Source of the DNA: a virus
Length of the DNA stretch: 20,943 bases
Direction: 5' to 3' (one strand)
IMG/VR virus record: IMGVR_UViG_3300035698_027396
Coordinates: 1-20,943 of that record
Both the position numbers and the translations under genes were made by a program. This document shows, in pieces, positions 20,418-20,943 of this stretch. Under the pieces are notes generated by a model. The model saw only the letters and a program-made list of their open reading frames with translations, was not told where the DNA came from and made no database searches. Position 1 is the stretch's first letter, and every line of letters begins with the position of its first letter.

Positions 20418-20943
20418 CGAATTCGAAACTGGCCCAGACGGGGTCTTTGATCCTTCTGTGACTGGGCGTTCGGTCCCAGACCTCCCAAAGCCAGCCCCAA
20501 CGCAGGCAGCCGACGCCGCACCGGTTGCCCCTTCTGTTAATGCATCAGATTTGGGGGCGCTAAGCAGACTTCAGAACCTCGCTGCTGGGCACGAATACGC
20601 GAGTGAAGCATTAAACATTCTTGGGAAAGCCGTCTCACATATGTCGATGGGCGGGATGAACGTCGATAGTAATTCAGACGGAGACAACGACGTTAGAACT
20701 GTTCAGGGCGCCATTAACGAGATCGTGAATTCGGTCCAAACCACGATGGACGAAATGGCACCAAAGGATGGCGAAGCACAAGAATGGTATAACCTCTGGA
20801 ACGCTCAACAGGTGACCGCAATCGACGCGTTAACCGGCGGCGAGACCGCACCCGCCGGCGATTTGAGTGGGGCTGTTGATGACGCCGTCGGAGAGCTAGC
20901 TCCGGAGCTCTCGGAGCTGCCCGCCCCCGAAGCAGCCCCAATA
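20392..20943 (+). CDS. Ala/Pro/acid-rich unknown protein, 5' part (continues beyond window)
   Basis: The frame opens at GTG 20392, inside the end of the previous gene, and is open for 184 codons to the last base. The N-terminal 60 residues are low in hydrophobics and rich in Pro and Ala (LPKPAPTQAADAAPVAPSVN). A helical middle follows (ALSRLQNLAAGHEYASEALN), then NDVRTVQGAINEIVNSVQTT and EEAQEWYN-type acidic helices, and the end is again Pro/Ala/Glu-rich. It could be a structural or scaffold-like protein, but nothing proves it. Confidence 0.6.
   Translation, partial: MTIRIQENSEFETGPDGVFDPSVTGRSVPDLPKPAPTQAADAAPVAPSVNASDLGALSRLQNLAAGHEYASEALNILGKAVSHMSMGGMNVDSNSDGDNDVRTVQGAINEIVNSVQTTMDEMAPKDGEAQEWYNLWNAQQVTAIDALTGGETAPAGDLSGAVDDAVGELAPELSELPAPEAAPI

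Overview
This window is the replication, recombination and repair module of a tailed double-stranded DNA phage (a virus of the T4-like functional type, or a large prophage). That reading rests on content: a Pol III alpha-type polymerase, a family A-type polymerase, RecA, a DnaB-type helicase, a gp32-type single-strand binding protein, a UvsY-like mediator, a 5'-3' exonuclease, a PD-(D/E)XK nuclease and a uracil-DNA glycosylase. These lie among many small unknown genes joined by ATGA, TAATG or short overlaps. GTG starts are common. No rRNA, ribosomal protein or metabolic operon is present, and I recognise no tRNA. The host cannot be named from the sequence.

Layout. 1-324 is the end of a degenerate RNase H-like gene. 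321-4673 holds the Pol III alpha gene, broken into three cistrons: N-extein plus N-intein (321-2030), a free-standing Vsr/EDxHD-type homing endonuclease (about 1933-3468), and C-intein plus C-extein (3498-4673). 4673-7293 is a tightly coupled string: a duplicated-domain protein, a zinc-ribbon protein, an FAD/NAD-binding oxidoreductase-like protein, an unknown protein and a 4Fe-4S uracil-DNA glycosylase. 7430-10630 is an island of small genes, mostly on the minus strand, rich in Cys-pair (zinc) motifs and including a tandem zinc-finger protein, with one plus-strand gene in the middle. 10663-18517 returns to the plus strand with an unknown gene, recA, a small beta-rich protein, the helicase, an FmdB-like zinc ribbon, the family A-like polymerase, the UvsY-like protein, the gp32-like protein, a strong GNRA-capped hairpin, the flap exonuclease and the PD-(D/E)XK nuclease. 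18521-20943 carries small genes, including two membrane proteins, and a last gene that runs off the window.

The standout is the fractured dnaE. The conserved FNKSH motif of the polymerase is cut between K and S. The upstream half ends in an intein N-fragment starting with Cys (block A and a TxxH block B are visible). The downstream half begins with a 37-residue intein C-fragment ending in Asn before Ser. Between them, in another frame, lies a complete endonuclease gene. Stop codons in the reading frames prevent a single frameshift from joining the endonuclease to the C-half, so protein trans-splicing of two separate polypeptides is the natural way to make the polymerase. This is the 'fractured gene' arrangement known from environmental phage sequences (split inteins with Vsr-like endonucleases), here in a phage DnaE that also lacks the PHP domain.

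How the genes could work together (inference): helicase, polymerase(s) and single-strand binding protein form the replisome; RecA, the UvsY-like mediator, the exonuclease and the PD-(D/E)XK nuclease support recombination-dependent replication and junction processing; the glycosylase removes uracil. The roles of the minus-strand zinc-binding proteins and of the FAD-type protein are unknown.
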